From Actinobaculum suis (GTDB lineage Bacteria; Actinomycetota; Actinomycetes; Actinomycetales; Actinomycetaceae), in the NCBI RefSeq assembly GCF_900102025.1, contig NZ_FNAU01000009.1, positions 47,175-111,174 of the forward strand: 64,000 nucleotides of DNA. Reading direction: 5' to 3'. The position numbers were made by a program, and so were the translations under genes. Shown one piece after another: positions 18,472-27,589 of this stretch (within the stretch, counting starts at the first letter, position 1; the number at the start of each line of letters is the position of its first letter). The notes beneath the pieces are model-generated. The model did not search any database, was not told the origin of the DNA, and was given only the letters and a program-made list of their open reading frames with translations.

Positions 18472-18885
18472 TTAGCCGCAAACCAAATACGCCAGGCCAA
18501 CACCGAGTAGGCAGGCGGCAAGCGAGCTCAGATAATTACCTAGCAGCAAGCCGAGGCTAGCCATTTTACGGCCGGAACGGGCGAGTTTAACGGCGTCGAG
18601 CATAGCTGTGGAAAACGTAGTGAAGCCACCAAGCAAGCCGGTGGTGAGGGCCGGCGCCCACAGCGCGATGTGCGTGATTAGCTCCGAACTCCACCCCGCC
18701 GTCGCACCTGTGGATAAAGTGCTGAGGAAATAGGTGAAGGCGCCCAGGATAAAGCTGCCGATAATATTCACCGCGAAAATACCTACCGGCCAGGAAGCTC
18801 GGGAGTGGCGGGTAACGGCGTCGTCCAGCAAGGCGCGCAATATCGCACCAATACCGCCAGCAATAGCAATAATCAGCACACTCAT
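18472..18885 (-). CDS. crcB: fluoride channel CrcB/Fluc (second subunit)
   Basis: 137 residues, four membrane segments. Fluc family signatures are visible: GGIGAILRALL at the start, NIIGSFILG (pore Asn, about 40), and GLLGGFTTFSTAML (about 85) with the TTFST segment that lines the Na+ site and fluoride path. Two homologous but different subunits encoded together usually form an antiparallel heterodimer that exports fluoride. The ATG at 18885 overlaps the stop of the upstream crcB as ATGA, so translation is coupled. Confidence 0.93.
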   Translation of the reverse strand: MSVLIIAIAGGIGAILRALLDDAVTRHSRASWPVGIFAVNIIGSFILGAFTYFLSTLSTGATAGWSSELITHIALWAPALTTGLLGGFTTFSTAMLDAVKLARSGRKMASLGLLLGNYLSSLAACLLGVGLAYLVCG

Positions 18886-19478
18886 TGCGAAACCTCCGGC
18901 GCGGCGGCGGGGGCGGTATCGGCGGCGGAGTCCGGCGCGGCATTACTGGAAGTACCAGCGAGCTGCTCTGCAGAGTTGCGCTCTGCGAAGTTGCGCTTCG
19001 TAGAGTAGCGCGGTACCGAAATGCGCCGCGCTAGTTTGCCGCCTAGGGAAAGCCCCAACCAGGCGAGCAGGAAACCGGCAATTAGGGAACCAAGGGCATA
19101 GGCGGCTGCGGCGCCGAGGGCGAGCGGGCCGAAAAACGAGGCGAAGAGACTGATCGTAATGCCCTGCATAATGAAGGTCCCGTAAGTGGTGAAAGCACCG
19201 CAAAACCCGGTACCGAAGCACATTTTGAGTCGGTAAGCGCGCTTGTTTCCGGCCGCAATTCTATCCGTGAGCAGGCCGGTTATTAGCCCGAGTAGGAAAG
19301 CGCCAAGCAGGTTGACGGCAAAGGTCGCCCACACATCGCTGAAGCTGGCGGCAAGCGTACTCCGCGCACTAGTAGCGGCAAACATGGAAACGAGATAGCG
19401 CAGTAGGGTTCCCAGAGTGCCGCCCAGAAAGATCAGGCCGAGCACGGCGGGGTCGCGGTAAAGAGGTTTCTCGGTCAC
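18882..19478 (-). CDS. crcB: fluoride channel CrcB/Fluc (first subunit)
   Basis: 198 residues, longer than the usual 120-130 because of an Ala/Ser-rich C-terminal tail of about 45 residues that contains the short duplications AERNSAE and AADTAPAAAPE. The channel core shows GGTLGTLLRYL, NLLGAFLLG (about 75) and GFCGAFTTYGTF (about 112). The last has TTYGT where the partner has TTFST, so the two subunits are not interchangeable copies. The start is GTG at 19478, next to the end of a GC-poor leader. First gene of a two-gene operon. Confidence 0.92.
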   Translation of the reverse strand: MTEKPLYRDPAVLGLIFLGGTLGTLLRYLVSMFAATSARSTLAASFSDVWATFAVNLLGAFLLGLITGLLTDRIAAGNKRAYRLKMCFGTGFCGAFTTYGTFIMQGITISLFASFFGPLALGAAAAYALGSLIAGFLLAWLGLSLGGKLARRISVPRYSTKRNFAERNSAEQLAGTSSNAAPDSAADTAPAAAPEVSQ

Positions 19479-19588
19479 GCGGTTCAGCGTACTCTCCGGT
19501 TCTTTTGCGGTGCAGAGTTTTCCACAGGTCAGCTGATTCTCACCTTGCTTCTATATCGGCAGTGGTGGCTAGTTACCGGCAGTGGCGG

Positions 19589-21382
19589 CTAGTCCACTTT
19601 TTCGGCGAGGCGGTAACCTGCTTCGGAGTACACCGTGCGCCACGTGCCCGAGTAGTGGGTTTGGGCCCATTCGGCCGGGTCGGTGGCGGTGCGGTTGGAG
19701 AAGGCCACGAGGTCCGGGGTGGCGCCTTGCGCGGTTCCCCACCAGTAGACGCGGTTTTCGGGTACCAAATAGGCCAGCAGGTAGATATCGGTGATCACGG
19801 TTTTCTGGCTCGCCGCGGGAACGCTTTCCGCGCTCGTGGTACCGGCAGGTTCGGCGGCGACGGCGTCTAGCAGGCCCGTTGCGGCCTCCCTTTCACCGTT
19901 TGTAATGATGCCGTAATCGCCGCGAATCCAGGCTCCGAAAGTGTTATGCCAGGTGCCAATTCCGGCGCCGGCTACCGCACACAGCGCGGCGAACCAGGCC
20001 AAAGTTTTGCGTGAAAACACCGCCTGAAGCAGGCTCCGAGTATCGGCTTGCGGGTGCGCGGGCGGGTGTATGCGGGTGCGTATTCGCGCCACGCCGTCTA
20101 TGAGGGCCACGGCCATAATGGGCATGATTACGGCTGAATAGTGCCACTCCATTCCCCAGTAAAATGGCACATTTCCGATAAACCGCCACAGCAGGGTCGG
20201 TACTGCCACGACGGTTAGGGGGCTTATCCAGCCCACTATGCCCGCGGCTAGGGCCGTGAAACCCAGGGTGATCAGCATGGTGCCGAGCCGGAGGGCAAAA
20301 CTAGCTTCCGAACCGGTGAGCCGGTTGGTGTATTCCCACCCGCCCGCGTTATTGAACAAAGGCAAGAAGACCAAGAGTGCGAAGAAGAACCAGAAAACAC
20401 CCCAAATAATCAAACCCACACCGATCCGGCCTTCGCGACGGTCCAAACGCGTAGCGAGCCAATCGGGCAATGTGCGCGCTAGTCCGGCCGGCAACCAGCC
20501 CGAGCTTTGCGGCGAAAGTTGCGGAGAGCCTTGGTGCCTATTTGGCGGCGAGGCCTGCTGCAAGTCCTGGTGCGAGTATTGCGGCGCGCGCTCCGGCGAA
20601 CCTTGCGCCGCGCCGCTTGCGGTTTGCTGCCCGCGGGTAAGCGCGGCGACCAAGCCGAAAGCAACCACGGTGAGACCCATGTCTTCTTTCACGAAAACGG
20701 TGAGCGCGATCAGCACTGCCGCGGTGCGTAAGCGACCTTCCAACCAGGCCACTAGGCCATAAGCAAGTAGGGGAACCGCGAAGGCGATTTCATGAAATTG
20801 GGCGGTAATAGCGGCTGTGAGTCCCCAGCTTGCCCCATAGGCCAGGCTCGCAAACACCCCGGGGCCCCAGCCGAGCCAGCGCAGAGACAACCGGGCGATC
20901 GGCGCAATGGAAAGTGCGAACAGCAGGTCTTGCACCACCAGCAAGGTAAGCCCGGAAGGGAAGAGGCGGAAAACCGGGCCGAGCAATACCAAAATGGGGT
21001 GGAAATGATCGCCGAGGAGATTAAATCCGTGGCCTTTGATATCCACGATTGGGACGCGGAAATGTGCGTACTTATCGGCCAGCTGCGTGAAAATCCCTAA
21101 ATCCCAGGAAGGGGAGAGAAAAGCGCGCCACTGTGCCACCGAAAAAGCAATATATAGGGCCGCAAAAGCGGCGGCTAAAAACCAAGGCAAGATTCGTGCC
21201 CAAGACTGACCCCGTTTTGAAGCCAGGTCCCGTTTCGAAGCCGGGCCCGGTTTTGAGGCTGGGCCCGGTTTTGAGGCTGGGCCCGGTTTTGAGGCTGGGC
21301 CCGGTTTTGAGGCCGGGCCCTGTTTCGTGGAATCATCCTGCTTCCGGGCTGTGTTTTCTCGCCTGCTGGGCATGCTCGCCAT
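19589..21382 (-). CDS. DUF2079-family polytopic membrane protein (downstream copy)
   Basis: 597 residues with about ten to eleven membrane segments. It has the DUF2079 pattern: an SWDLGIFTQL segment after the first helix, then DHFHPIL (about 120) and the membrane-embedded QFHEIAF and KEDMG motifs (about 190-235). The architecture is like GT-C glycosyltransferases, with acidic residues in the first extracytoplasmic loop, so a lipid-linked sugar transferase role is plausible but unproven. The N-terminus (residues 20-50) is five copies of a hexapeptide Gly-Pro-Ala-Ser-Lys-Pro from an 18-bp repeat. A second Gln/Ser/Pro insert sits near residues 265-300. It begins with ATGA overlap with the upstream paralogue. 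Confidence 0.82.
   Translation of the reverse strand: MASMPSRRENTARKQDDSTKQGPASKPGPASKPGPASKPGPASKPGPASKRDLASKRGQSWARILPWFLAAAFAALYIAFSVAQWRAFLSPSWDLGIFTQLADKYAHFRVPIVDIKGHGFNLLGDHFHPILVLLGPVFRLFPSGLTLLVVQDLLFALSIAPIARLSLRWLGWGPGVFASLAYGASWGLTAAITAQFHEIAFAVPLLAYGLVAWLEGRLRTAAVLIALTVFVKEDMGLTVVAFGLVAALTRGQQTASGAAQGSPERAPQYSHQDLQQASPPNRHQGSPQLSPQSSGWLPAGLARTLPDWLATRLDRREGRIGVGLIIWGVFWFFFALLVFLPLFNNAGGWEYTNRLTGSEASFALRLGTMLITLGFTALAAGIVGWISPLTVVAVPTLLWRFIGNVPFYWGMEWHYSAVIMPIMAVALIDGVARIRTRIHPPAHPQADTRSLLQAVFSRKTLAWFAALCAVAGAGIGTWHNTFGAWIRGDYGIITNGEREAATGLLDAVAAEPAGTTSAESVPAASQKTVITDIYLLAYLVPENRVYWWGTAQGATPDLVAFSNRTATDPAEWAQTHYSGTWRTVYSEAGYRLAEKVD
21215..21320. repeat. 18-bp tandem repeat at the 5' end of the DUF2079 gene
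   Basis: About six copies of an 18-bp unit (GGGCCCGGTTTTGAGGCT and variants) run from about 21215 to 21320; the four central ones are nearly identical. They encode the N-terminal hexapeptide repeat and keep the reading frame. Confidence 0.92.
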
Positions 21383-23163
21383 CAGTACGTCCCCTCCTTC
21401 ATCACCACCACGTAGCCGGACTTATCGGAGACAATATCCCAGGTGCCGCCAAACTTTTCCGTGGCCCACAACGCTACTTGCGGGCCGTTGCCGTGGTGGA
21501 GGCGGTTCGAGAAGAACACGGTGTCGATTTCTGGTTCCGCGCCCGCATACGAGTGTTCCCAAAGTACCCGGTTGCCGGGCACCACGTATGCCATGGTGAC
21601 GACGTCGGTTACCACCGTGCGGCCCTGGCCGACCGCGGCAATCCCGGCCCGGGCGGCAGCTTGTTGGCGCGCCGATTGGGCATCCCCGTATCCGGCTACC
21701 GAATTCCAGCCTTGCGTATTACCTTGACCCGTGGCCCAGTGGCCAAAACCGTTCGTGCTCGTACCGGTAATGGCTCCGCAAAGGGCGAGCACGGCCGCAT
21801 AACCAGCCAGTTTTTGCAGCCGGGAAGCCGAAGTGGCCGCACCTAGGGCAGATTTTGCCTGTGCTTCTGCCCGGATGCGGGCAAGCCCATCCACCAGGGC
21901 CACGCTCATAATGGGCATGAGCACGGCCGAATAGTGCCATAAAATCGTCCAATAGTACGGATTATTGCCCGCAAACCGCCACAGCAAAGTGGGGACCAAA
22001 AGCAAAGCCCACGGGCTGCGTAGCCCAATCAGGCCCAGGCCGGCCGCGATCCACAGCAGGGTAGGGACTTTTACATTGGCTGGCATGAGCCAACCGGCCA
22101 AACCGGGAGCAGAATCTGCTTCCACGCGGGTCACGTATTCCCATTCCCCGGCGCCCGAAAAATACGGTAAGAACACTTGCGTGGCCAAAAGGAACCAGGC
22201 CAAACCCCAAAGCGCCAAGAAAATACTGGCCAGGCCGGTGCGTGAGCGTAGCGTGGCCAGGCCGGCGTGCCACCACGTGCGGGCCCGGCCAAAGCGGGGC
22301 GCAGGTGCGGCGTCGTCGGTAAGAACCGTATTCGCGGTGCAAGCCCTTCCTGTGGAAACTTCGTTACCCCCAGAAACCGTTCCTGTGGAAACTTCAGCAC
22401 CCTGATAAACCGTAGCGTTTGCGTTAGCACCGGAAACCGGTGCGGGGCGGGCGCGCAGGCGTTCTAGATAGGCACGCAGGAAGATAACCGCGGCGAAGGC
22501 GATAACGGTGAAACCCATGTCTTCTTTGACGAATACGAGGAGGGCGATTTGTGCGCAGGCGCGGGCGCGTTTGCCCCAGATCCAGTTGGTAATGCCGAAA
22601 GCGAGCAGGGGCACGGCGAAGGCAATTTCGTGGAATTGGACCACGAGCGCGGAAGTGAGTCCCCAAGAAAGTATGTAAGCCGCCGCTACGAGCAACCAGT
22701 AGCGGGTGTGTTGGCGCGCGAGTTTGACGATCGGGTAGACGGAAAGTGCGAAGAGTGCGGATTGTAGGACGAGGAGCATCATGCCCGAAGGCCAGAGGCG
22801 GAAGAGCGGGCCGGTGAGGAGGAGGATGGGGTGGAAATGGTCTCCCCACAGGTTGTAGCCGGGGGCTTTGATATCCACGATGGGTGGGAAGATGCCGCGC
22901 GCGTATTGGTCGGCGAGCTGGGTGAAGATGCCTTGGTCCCAGGAAATAGAGTTGAAGTTGCGCCAGGTGTAGGCGGAGAAGATTACATAAATTGCGCCGG
23001 CAAATATAGCGAGGCCGGCCGCAACCGGGTCAATCCCGCGGCAGAAACCGAAACGCGGGCGGCGCGCCTGGCCAGAAGCAGCGAAGCGCGCCCGGCTAGA
23101 AGCAGAGAGGCGTGCTGGCCGGGAAGCAGAAGGGCGAGCCTGCCGGGAAGCAAAGATGCTCAA
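21382..23163 (-). CDS. DUF2079-family polytopic membrane protein (upstream copy)
   Basis: 593 residues. Same architecture as its downstream neighbour: ISWDQGIFTQL, DHFHPIL, VQFHEIAFAVP and FVKEDMGF align well, while the loops differ. The first 35 residues are a basic Arg/Ala/Ser repeat-like tail. The start chosen is TTG at 23163, overlapping the upstream gene's TGA as TTGA and seven bases after AAGGA; a longer frame to 23202 lies inside the upstream gene. With the flippase-like gene before it and the paralogue after it, it forms a translationally coupled operon, probably for envelope glycan or glycolipid assembly (inference). Confidence 0.8.
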   Translation of the reverse strand: MSIFASRQARPSASRPARLSASSRARFAASGQARRPRFGFCRGIDPVAAGLAIFAGAIYVIFSAYTWRNFNSISWDQGIFTQLADQYARGIFPPIVDIKAPGYNLWGDHFHPILLLTGPLFRLWPSGMMLLVLQSALFALSVYPIVKLARQHTRYWLLVAAAYILSWGLTSALVVQFHEIAFAVPLLAFGITNWIWGKRARACAQIALLVFVKEDMGFTVIAFAAVIFLRAYLERLRARPAPVSGANANATVYQGAEVSTGTVSGGNEVSTGRACTANTVLTDDAAPAPRFGRARTWWHAGLATLRSRTGLASIFLALWGLAWFLLATQVFLPYFSGAGEWEYVTRVEADSAPGLAGWLMPANVKVPTLLWIAAGLGLIGLRSPWALLLVPTLLWRFAGNNPYYWTILWHYSAVLMPIMSVALVDGLARIRAEAQAKSALGAATSASRLQKLAGYAAVLALCGAITGTSTNGFGHWATGQGNTQGWNSVAGYGDAQSARQQAAARAGIAAVGQGRTVVTDVVTMAYVVPGNRVLWEHSYAGAEPEIDTVFFSNRLHHGNGPQVALWATEKFGGTWDIVSDKSGYVVVMKEGTY

Positions 23164-26100
23164 ATGATGTCCTTTTTCTGCAGTACGCGGAGTGCCACCC
23201 AACCAACGGGTACGCGGATCCAGAATGTCGTTAGGCGGTAGAGCATGGCCGTGGAAAATGCGACCGAATAGGGGATTCCTGCCACCACGAGCCCGCCGGT
23301 GAGGGCAGCTTCCACCGGCCCGATACCGCCCGGGGAAGGCACAATCGAACCGACGGAATTAGAAACCAGGTAGGTGATTGCCAAAGTGGTAATCGGCAAG
23401 GTTTCTCCGAAGGCGGCGAGGGAGAATCCGAAGGCGGCTACCAGGCTGGCGGTTTGCAAAACCGAACCGCCAAAACCGGTGGCGATCCGGGATGGATGGG
23501 TGGCGAGCCAGACGATGCGCGGCCAGATTTGCTGCACGGTGGGTCGGATCTTCTTGATGATCCACTGGCGTAATGGGCGAATCGTGAGCACCGCGGCCAC
23601 CGCTCCCACCACTGCCAAGAAGGTGAGTAGGCCGGAACCGGAAGGTAGGGAGATCCCACCGAAATCGCCCGTCGCCAAAGCCAAAACGAGTAACAAAATC
23701 ACGGTGGCCACAAACTGGGCAACCTGCACGAGCGTTACTGTTGCTACCGCCACCGCGGTGGGCACCTTATTCTTTTGCAAATACCGCAAATTCAGGGCCG
23801 CCGGGCCAATTCCGGCGGGCATTACCAAACCGACGACGCCGGCAGCCACCTGCACGAGCGTCACCTCCGAAAGTTTCAGATTTTCCGCGGTGTAAGCCCG
23901 GAGCACGATACCTGCACCCAGGAAGGCAAGGAAGCCGGCGGCCAGGGCAGCGAGCGCCCACCAGAAGTTGGCGGTGCGAATAGTTTCCAAAAGCTCGTTG
24001 AAGTTAATCGAGCCGAGCAAAATAAACAGCGCCGCCGCCCCAATAAACGCGGTGATTATGGTGCGCAGGGAGAAACGCGTAAGTTGCGGGCCCGAGCTCG
24101 TAGCAGCCTGCGGGATTTCCTTGGTGAGGCTATCGCGCAAACGCTGCAAATCTTTCCGGTCTTGGAAAGCGCGCAGAGTTTCTTGCGGAATAATTGCCCG
24201 CTGCAAAACCGGGGCGATCGAAGAAAGTTGCTGTTCGCTGAGCATACGCTGCGCGGAAGCCAATGCCCGTTCGATACCAACGGCACTAGCCATCATGGTC
24301 AACGCTTGGGAAAGATCGATTTGCCGGCTGAGTTCGGAAGACGCAATACTGCCATTGCGCCAGTGGATCAGATAGCCGTGCCTACCACTTACCAACACGG
24401 TAGAAGCCCGCACGTCTTGGTGGGAAATCCCAGCGTGATGGGCGGTGCGCAAAGCCCGCCACACATCGTCGAGTGCGCTATCGGGTATTTCTTCGGCCGC
24501 AAGCGCGGCAAGCGGTATGGCATTGCCAAGCTCGCCAGGGGCGGTAGCTGTTTCGACGCCGGTTGCGGTGCCGGCTGTTTCGACGCCGGTTGCGGTGCTG
24601 CCTCCGGACGCGCTAGCGGAGGCACGGCCGGGCTCACAGGGCGCGCTAGCGGAGGTCCTGCCGGGTTCGCTGCCGGGTTCACTGCCGGGTGTGGTAGCGG
24701 CGCGTGGCGCTAGGTCGAAGCTGAGCACCATGGAATAGTTGCCGCCGGCCGCGTGCGGGTGGCGGTCCGGGGCGGCGCCAATTGCGGCCGCTTCCCGTTC
24801 CATCAAAAGTGTGCGTTCGGCGGTTTCCACAATATTGCTCCCGGTCCGCCGCGTAGAAGCTTTCAAAAAGATACGCTGCCACGCCGCGGCCAACCGGCCC
24901 ACAATTTCCCGGTCCGAATCAATAAAAGTAAGGAACCGTGCGCTCCCATCAGTCAGTTCGGCCACGTAGTTGCGGGAGTTCGTATCCGTGATCGGCGGGT
25001 TATACCGCGCCCGGGTTTGCGCGGCCAATGATGGCGCATCAATATCGAGCGTCTGGGTGGGGATCGGCGCGGGAACGAGCGCGGCTTCTACCTCAGTAAC
25101 CTGTGTGGCGTCGGTAGTAAGCGCGGGGCCGGCAGCTACCTGCGCGGGCGATACCGAAATATTTCCTTCCGCCGCTACTGCCGCTCCCGCGCTGGCGGCG
25201 GTTCTTTCCGCGGCGCCCTCCGCTCCCGCGCTTGCCTTTGCGGTTGCGCCGGCGGGGGCGGTTCCTTCCGCCCATTTTTCGGCCCCGGCCGGAGCGGCCG
25301 CTGCTTTTGCCGCTGGGGAGGAAGTTTTCGCCGTCCCGGAAAGTACGCGGCTAATCCCGCTAAAGGTGGCCGAATCTGCGTAGCCGAGCGGCGCATTGCT
25401 GGTAATTTCCCAGGCGTGCAAGGGGTCGTCAATATTATCGACGCGGATGATCCGTACGGCGTCGAGCCCTGCCCGGCGCACGAGCGCTACCGCTGCTTTT
25501 CCGACGGCGCGTTGCGGTGCATCCCCAATCGCAAAAAGCGCGTAACAGGCTGCCGCTACCCCCACCAAAATTGTGAACAGGGCACCGGTGAGGGACTGCA
25601 TGCCTTGCAGAATCGAAAGCATAACCACGATGCCAAGGAGCCACCATCCCCACCGAGCAGTGCGCGACTGGTTGAACTGGCCGGCCACCGTAAGCAACAC
25701 GGAAATTACCGAAACATAGGGCAAAATGCCGATCGTTGCCTGCTCGTTCAACGTTTTGGAAAAAGCTTCGGTAACGGCCGCATAGGGCAGATAGTGCCGG
25801 AAGAGCCACAGGCCGGCATAGCAGGTTGCGACGCTGCCGGCCACTGCCACCGCGGCGGTAGCTAGCGCCCGCCAGCGCCGGTTCCATAAAAGTTCGAGAA
25901 TTATCCACAGGGGCAATACCAGCGAGATAATGCCTTCCAGCACATTGACGGGCATAAATAGCACCGTGCGAAGTACGTCTGCGGCGGCATTAGCGACGTC
26001 GTTCGTGACCGCTACCGTGGAAGAAAAACCGTACAGGGAAATAAGCACTACGGTGATCACGCCGAGCGTGGCAATAATCCCGCGCACGAGGTTGGCGGGC

Positions 26101-26309
26101 CGGCGTTGCCAGCGGGCGATCGCGTCTACCAGCAAAACTTTTGTGGCGGGGCGCGGCGCGGGAGCGGTCTCGGGACTGTTTTCTGAGGCGCCTTCGGGGG
26201 CGGTTTCTTGGGCGGTTTCTGGGGTCAATGCGGAAAACCCCGCTGCGGGCTTTTTAGTAAAACCTGCGCGGGCGGGATTTAAACGAGAATCGCCGGCCTC
26301 AGTATGCAT
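23160..26309 (-). CDS. flippase-like (UPF0104/AglD-YbhN) membrane protein with degenerate kinase-like middle domain
   Basis: 1049 residues. Order of parts: an N-terminal Pro/Ala-rich tail; about six membrane segments (75-270); a soluble middle (280-700) broken by Ala-rich low-complexity inserts; then eight or so membrane segments (745-1045) of the UPF0104/lysylphosphatidylglycerol-synthase flippase-like family, including PSPGGIGPVEAAL near the end. The soluble part holds a kinase-like segment with HQDVRASTVLV and LIHWRNGS where HxDxxxxN and DFG would be expected. It is therefore APH/protein-kinase-like but probably inactive. Similar three-part proteins occur in actinobacteria, with unclear function; lipid or glycolipid translocation is the best guess. 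First gene of the operon with two DUF2079 genes. The start at 26309 is not fixed by a strong ribosome binding site. Confidence 0.78.
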   Translation of the reverse strand: MHTEAGDSRLNPARAGFTKKPAAGFSALTPETAQETAPEGASENSPETAPAPRPATKVLLVDAIARWQRRPANLVRGIIATLGVITVVLISLYGFSSTVAVTNDVANAAADVLRTVLFMPVNVLEGIISLVLPLWIILELLWNRRWRALATAAVAVAGSVATCYAGLWLFRHYLPYAAVTEAFSKTLNEQATIGILPYVSVISVLLTVAGQFNQSRTARWGWWLLGIVVMLSILQGMQSLTGALFTILVGVAAACYALFAIGDAPQRAVGKAAVALVRRAGLDAVRIIRVDNIDDPLHAWEITSNAPLGYADSATFSGISRVLSGTAKTSSPAAKAAAAPAGAEKWAEGTAPAGATAKASAGAEGAAERTAASAGAAVAAEGNISVSPAQVAAGPALTTDATQVTEVEAALVPAPIPTQTLDIDAPSLAAQTRARYNPPITDTNSRNYVAELTDGSARFLTFIDSDREIVGRLAAAWQRIFLKASTRRTGSNIVETAERTLLMEREAAAIGAAPDRHPHAAGGNYSMVLSFDLAPRAATTPGSEPGSEPGRTSASAPCEPGRASASASGGSTATGVETAGTATGVETATAPGELGNAIPLAALAAEEIPDSALDDVWRALRTAHHAGISHQDVRASTVLVSGRHGYLIHWRNGSIASSELSRQIDLSQALTMMASAVGIERALASAQRMLSEQQLSSIAPVLQRAIIPQETLRAFQDRKDLQRLRDSLTKEIPQAATSSGPQLTRFSLRTIITAFIGAAALFILLGSINFNELLETIRTANFWWALAALAAGFLAFLGAGIVLRAYTAENLKLSEVTLVQVAAGVVGLVMPAGIGPAALNLRYLQKNKVPTAVAVATVTLVQVAQFVATVILLLVLALATGDFGGISLPSGSGLLTFLAVVGAVAAVLTIRPLRQWIIKKIRPTVQQIWPRIVWLATHPSRIATGFGGSVLQTASLVAAFGFSLAAFGETLPITTLAITYLVSNSVGSIVPSPGGIGPVEAALTGGLVVAGIPYSVAFSTAMLYRLTTFWIRVPVGWVALRVLQKKDII
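24540..24600. repeat. 27-bp duplication in the flippase-like gene
   Basis: Two direct copies of a 27-bp unit, core TGTTTCGACGCCGGTTGCGG, near 24548 and 24575. They encode a repeated Thr-Gly-Val-Glu-Thr-Ala stretch in the low-complexity part of the soluble domain. Confidence 0.85.
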
Positions 26310-26393
26310 TCGCTCAGTGTACGTGGAACTGGCTTCATTGGTGGGAAGCGTGAGGTTTACCGCCCGCCAAGTGAAGCTCGCGAACCGTTAAAA

Positions 26394-26639
26394 CTAGCGG
26401 ATAATTTCTGCCACGGTGTACTGCCCGGAGCGGGTGATTGCCGCGGTGAGCGTAGCGTCGTCGATATCGCGGGGCGTGTAGATGAGTGCTGAAGATTCTT
26501 TGCCGGGCGTCGCCAAGGTGACGACGACGTGTTCCACGTTCGGCAGGGCAGTGAGTTCGGAGGTCACGCTTTCTACACACTGCGGGTCGGTAAGACCGGT
26601 GATCTTGACTTCAATAGTGCGGTCAAATTCTTCTGCCAT
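26394..26639 (-). CDS. small HMA-like (ferredoxin-fold) protein without CXXC
   Basis: 81 residues, the size of a copper chaperone of the CopZ/HMA family. Predicted beta-alpha-beta-beta-alpha-beta: the first strand TIEVKITGL, then a loop where the family has GMTCxxC, but here it reads GLTDPQC, keeping only one Cys. Family-like elements such as LTALPNVEHVVVTL and the final helix plus strand are kept. Classical bidentate Cu(I) binding is therefore unlikely; it may bind metal weakly or have another role. ATG 26639 is preceded by GGAAGGA at good spacing; the longer upstream frame is not used. Apparently monocistronic. Confidence 0.75.
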   Translation of the reverse strand: MAEEFDRTIEVKITGLTDPQCVESVTSELTALPNVEHVVVTLATPGKESSALIYTPRDIDDATLTAAITRSGQYTVAEIIR

Positions 26640-26857
26640 AGCGCTATTCCTTCCACATTGAGGAGTTGCTGACTCCTTCCAGGATAACGCGGCGCGGCGA
26701 GAAAAAATCCGGACTAGCCGAAACACCTGGGTAGGCCAATGAAAACGCGTAGGCGGTCAATGAAAACGCGTAGGCAGGCCAATGAAATAGCTGGCGGCCG
26801 GTGGCTCGCTGGCATACCGAGCACCCGGCCCCGCGTTTTCACACCGAGTGGCCGGCC

Positions 26858-27547
26858 TTAATCCATTTGGCCGGCTTTCCGGTTTTGGTAGAGACGGTGT
26901 GCAATCCAACCGAGCACCACGAGCACGATAATGGCGGCCACGATCTTGGCGAAAATGCCCACGTAGTCTTCCACAATGGCCCAGTTAGCGCCCAGTGCGT
27001 ATCCCGCACCGATAAGTACCGAATTCCAGATGAGTGAACCGACCGTGGTCATAATCGTGAAACTGATCGGGTTCATGCGGGTTACCCCGGCGGGCAAAGA
27101 AATCAGGGAACGGAAAATCGGTACCATGCGGCCAAAGAACACCGTCCACTGGCCGTGCTTATCAAACCAGGCTTCGGTTTTATCCACATCTGATTGTTTG
27201 GTGAGGGGAAGCCAGAGCAAGATTTTGCGGGTGCGTTCCCGGCCCAACCAGGCGCCGAGGCCATATAGCACCCAGGCCCCCACCAGTGAACCTGCGGTAC
27301 ACCACAAAACTGCGCTCACTAGCGTGATATTTGAGGTGGGATCGGAGGCGCTGAATCCGGCGAGCGGCAAAATGACTTCCGAAGGGATGGGCGGGAAAAT
27401 GTTTTCCAGAGCTACTAGGAAGGCCGCTCCCAAACCGCCAATAGCGTCCATAACGCTTACGACCCAGCCGGCAATACCCGTCATTTCTTCACCGCCGCCG
27501 GTTTGCATGGCAGCAATACCTAGCAGGGCGCTCAGAGTGGGATTCAC
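26858..27547 (-). CDS. DedA-family membrane protein
   Basis: 229 residues from the GTG at 27547, which has GAGGAG four bases upstream; a TTG at 27583 would add 12 polar residues with no ribosome binding site. The DedA/VTT signature is clear: the re-entrant ENIFPPIPSEVILPLAGF (about 40-57) with the conserved Glu and Pro residues, then FGRMVPIFRSLISLPAGV (about 135-152) with the conserved Arg residues, and four to five membrane segments. DedA proteins are proton-linked lipid transporters; some recycle undecaprenyl phosphate or phosphatidylethanolamine. The partner lipid here is unknown. Single gene. Confidence 0.93.
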   Translation of the reverse strand: MNPTLSALLGIAAMQTGGGEEMTGIAGWVVSVMDAIGGLGAAFLVALENIFPPIPSEVILPLAGFSASDPTSNITLVSAVLWCTAGSLVGAWVLYGLGAWLGRERTRKILLWLPLTKQSDVDKTEAWFDKHGQWTVFFGRMVPIFRSLISLPAGVTRMNPISFTIMTTVGSLIWNSVLIGAGYALGANWAIVEDYVGIFAKIVAAIIVLVVLGWIAHRLYQNRKAGQMD

Positions 27548-27589
27548 GATTCTCCTCAGGTTGTGGTTTTCCGATTCTGGCAAGGTAAG

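Noticed and set aside
19479..19588. Fluoride riboswitch upstream of crcB
   Set aside because: No match to the fluoride aptamer core was seen in the leader on the minus strand.
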